Assembly (NCBI GenBank): GCA_022823725.1
Contig: JAJEHL010000016.1
Coordinates: 62,001 to 126,000 of the forward strand
DNA: 64,000 nt
Source of the DNA: Candidatus Latescibacterota bacterium
GTDB taxonomy: Bacteria > Latescibacterota > UBA2968
Reading direction: 5' to 3'
Both the position numbers and the translations under genes were made by a program. Shown piece after piece: positions 62,130 through 64,000 of the stretch. Positions within the stretch are counted from its first letter, which is position 1. The number at the start of each line of letters is the position of its first letter. The notes under the pieces were generated by a model. The model was not told the origin of the DNA and ran no database searches. It was given only the letters and a program-made list of their open reading frames with translations.

Positions 62130-63150
62130 ACAGCATATCGGATGTGACACCACTATCTAACTTGACCAGGCTAAGAGTCCTGGATCTTTCCTTCAACAGC
62201 GTAGCGGATGTGACGCCACTATCTAACTTGACCAATCTGGAAATGCTGGATCTTTCCGGCAACAGCATAGCGGATGTGACACCACTATCTAACTTGACCA
62301 GGCTAAGAGTCCTGGGTCTTTTCGGCAACAGCATAGCGAATGTGGCGCTGATATCTAACTTGACTAATCTGGAAGTGCTGGATCTTTCCGGCAACAGCAT
62401 AGCGGATGTGACACCACTATCTAACTTGACCAGGCTAAGAGTCCTGGATCTTTCCGGCAACAGCATAGCGAATATGTCTGCACTGTCAGGATTAACCAGT
62501 CTGGAATGGCTACTTCTTTCCGGCACAAGCATAGCGAATGTGACACCACTACCTAACTTGACCGGGCTAAGAGTCCTGGATCTTTCCGACAACAACATAT
62601 CAGATGTGACGCCGCTTGTGGCACTTCTATCTAACTTGAATAACCTGATATTGCTGGATCTTTCCGACAACAGCATATCGAATGTAACGCCACTATCTAA
62701 CTTGACCAATCTAAGAGCTCTGACTCTTTCCTACAACAACATATCGGATGTGACGCCACTATCTAACTTGACCAGGCTGGAATGGCTGGATCTTGAAGAC
62801 AACAGCATAGCGAATGTGGCACCGATATCTAATTTGACCCGTCTGGAATGGCTGGAACTTGACTATAACAACATATCGAATGTGACGCCGATATCCAACT
62901 TGACCAATCTAAGATGGCTGGAACTTTCCGACAACAGCATAGCGGATATGACGCCGATATCTAACTCGACCCGTCTGGAAGTGCTGTCTTTTTACGACAA
63001 CAGCATAGCGAATGTGACGCCGATATCTAACTTAATCAACCTGAAATTGCTGTCTCTTTCCGACAACAGCATAGCGAATGTGACGCCACTATCTAACTTA
63101 ATCAACCTGAAAGGTTTGGAACTTAACGACAACAGCATCTCAGACCTCGC
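62130..63150 (+). repeat. Tandem 66-bp LRR repeats, block B
   Basis: About fifteen more units of roughly 66 bases, more varied than block A, mostly alternating NSIADVTPL and NSIANVTPI types. Two units are longer than 66 bases, so spacing changes near 62600. Confidence 0.78.
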
Positions 63151-63401
63151 GCCGCTGGTGGCAAACGCGGGATTGGGTGAAGGAGATTGGATTGAAGTAA
63201 GGAACAACCCCTTGAGTGCCACATCAATCAACATACACATTCCAGCTCTTGAGAGCAGAGGGGTTGATGTAGATTTTAGTGCATCGAAGCCCGCGATGAA
63301 AAACAAAGAACGGGGAATACCCTTCCGGATGATAGAACCGTTTGGGATGAAAAAGTGGAAGGTGGGCGATGATTTGAGAAAAGGCCGCCAGAATTGACAC
63401 C

Positions 63402-63571
63402 ATGTCAGATACGACAACACAGTTGCATCCCGATCCCAAAGCCTGCGCTATTGACCTGATCACGGCATAGAGGTCTGCGTGGAAGACCGATTCGAGTTGC
63501 TCGCTGCGGTAAAAGAAACCGTAGAGACCATCATCGCCCGCACTCGGACACTGAGCAAAATGACTGAATAG
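63402..63571 (+). pseudogene. Small gene remnant or two short ORFs
   Basis: ATG at 63402 opens a 22-codon frame (MSDTTTQLHPDPKACAIDLI) that stops at 63470. A second frame, from GTG at 63479 to 63571, codes for VEDRFELLAAVKETVETI and more, and joins the next gene's ribosome site. The two lie in different frames and may be one broken gene. Evidence is weak. Confidence 0.3.
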
Positions 63572-63580
63572 GAGAATAAC

Positions 63581-63835
63581 ATGCGAGCCGAGTTGCTCCG
63601 GAATATCAACCGGGGAATGCCCGATGAGTTACAGAAGCGATATCGGGAACTTATTGCTAGCAGACGCGCAGAAACACTGACCGAATCAGAACATACCGAA
63701 TTGCTTCACCTGACAAATCAGGTTGAAAAATATGATACAGAACGACTGAAATATCTCACCGAACTTGCACGTATTCGAAAAATCTCTCTGACAGAACTTT
63801 TGGATGAACTCGGCATTGAACCAGCCTATACATAA
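63581..63835 (+). CDS. Small conserved hypothetical protein
   Basis: An 84-residue, mostly helical protein (ELLRNINRGMPDELQKRYRE to ELLDELGIEPAYT). Short proteins of this pattern (RRAETLT, then HTELLHLTNQVE) are familiar to me from cyanobacteria and other phyla as a hypothetical family that often precedes an HNH nuclease or a PIN-like gene; no such gene is visible before the window ends. AGGAGAA precedes the ATG. Function unknown. Confidence 0.7.
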   Translation: MRAELLRNINRGMPDELQKRYRELIASRRAETLTESEHTELLHLTNQVEKYDTERLKYLTELARIRKISLTELLDELGIEPAYT

Positions 63836-63916
63836 GCTGTGAACACGAGACTGAAACAAGCTGTTATTCATCGTGCCGAAAAATCCTTTCAAAAATTGCT
63901 TGCATTGGCAAACACA

Positions 63917-63955
63917 AAAAGCCCAACGGCCTCCTCCAAACCGTTGGGCTTTTCC
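63917..63955. terminator. Strong terminator near the window end
   Basis: AAAAGCCCAACGG (63917-63929) and CCGTTGGGCTTTT (63941-63953) are perfect 13-base complements, with A and T on both sides, so it can act in both directions. Confidence 0.88.
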
Positions 63956-64000
63956 TATTAGAACCTCAATGGCACAGGCCAAATATGTTTGCCTATCGCG

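Larger units (their letters stand above)
60690..63397 (+). pseudogene. Dockerin-LRR protein, copy 2, frameshifted
   Basis: The first 74 codons match copy 1 (signal peptide, first calcium loop). Near 60914 a single base is missing: copy 1 reads GAAGCGAAGTATG and copy 2 GAAGCAAGTATG. The original frame then stops at 60962, while the shifted frame runs on to 63397 and restores the second calcium loop and the LRRs. Repaired, the protein would have about 900 residues, with two LRR blocks separated by a proline-glycine linker (VPPPPPPPGG). It may be a true mutation, a phase-off allele or a sequencing error. An ATG at 61103 would make an N-terminally cut protein without a signal, which I doubt is functional. 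Confidence 0.75.

Noticed and set aside
61245-63150. CRISPR-like array
   Set aside because: The regular 66-bp units have no unique spacers and code for leucine-rich repeats.
61103-63397. ATG at 61103 as the start of an independent LRR gene
   Set aside because: Comparison with copy 1 shows that the true gene starts at 60690 and that 61103 is inside the cap domain; no ribosome site or signal peptide is present.

Overview
The window reads as chromosomal DNA of a free-living or host-associated Gram-negative heterotroph. Outer-membrane features (an RND efflux pair, a Tsx-like channel, lipobox lipoproteins) show two membranes. Three phytanoyl-CoA-dioxygenase-like proteins, three type I sulfatases, four enolase-superfamily enzymes, three Gfo/Idh/MocA proteins, a DUF6785-type membrane protein, a GWxTD protein and LRR-dockerin proteins together resemble what is seen in candidate phyla such as Latescibacterota or Poribacteria. 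That placement is inference; there is no rRNA or tRNA gene here to test it.

Layout. 0-4.1 kb: a PhyH oxygenase, a large membrane protein, a uronate-dehydrogenase-like SDR and a QueD-like pterin enzyme. 4.2-5.4 kb: a sigma-70 family factor behind a well-formed promoter. 5.5-10.8 kb: a coiled-coil membrane protein and an RND efflux adaptor/permease pair. 10.8-26.1 kb: accessory carbohydrate functions (two sulfatases, sugar-phosphate isomerase-like TIM barrel, DegT aminotransferase, TolB-like propeller, PhyH, amidohydrolase, DUF2723/GtrA pair, GDPD, beta-lactamase-fold hydrolase, GH29 fucosidase, MDR dehydrogenase). 26.1-29.9 kb: selB, selA, hicA and hicB packed with overlapping ends on the minus strand. 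29.9-38.8 kb: GWxTD protein, class I aldolase, MazG, an integrase-arm protein of unknown role, OCD-family protein, CBM9-like protein, C45 peptidase and an SPL-like radical SAM protein. 38.8-53.6 kb: two opposed operons that look devoted to sugar-acid and aldose use (minus: Ldh2, ManD-like, MR-like, Gfo/Idh, SDR, sulfatase; plus: six-hairpin protein, AKR, DgoD-like, Tsx-like, Gfo/Idh, PhyH, MR-like). 53.6-59.1 kb: HicB-like protein, orphan DNA methyltransferase, another Gfo/Idh plus isomerase pair, and a peptide/solute-binding lipoprotein. 59.3-64 kb: a tandemly duplicated secreted dockerin-LRR gene whose second copy carries a one-base deletion, then a small conserved hypothetical protein.

How the parts fit. 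The sulfatases, fucosidase, isomerases, dehydrogenases and enolase-type dehydratases suggest breakdown of sulfated and acidic polysaccharides to sugar acids, then dehydration and oxidation. The Tsx-like channel and binding protein would serve uptake. SelA and SelB imply selenocysteine insertion in this organism, but no selenoprotein or tRNA-Sec is visible here.

The signals I find most worth a second look are: (1) a nearly identical terminator-promoter block in front of the sigma factor and the SPL-like repair gene, with a GAAC-N4-GTTC box in one of them; (2) the hicB-hicA-selA-selB overlap cluster; (3) an integrase-arm protein with a degenerate nuclease-like C-terminus under a perfect 18-bp palindrome; (4) interlocked promoters between the two sugar-acid operons; and (5) the expanding 66-bp LRR repeats with a broken reading frame. 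No CRISPR array, insertion sequence, tRNA or rRNA was found.
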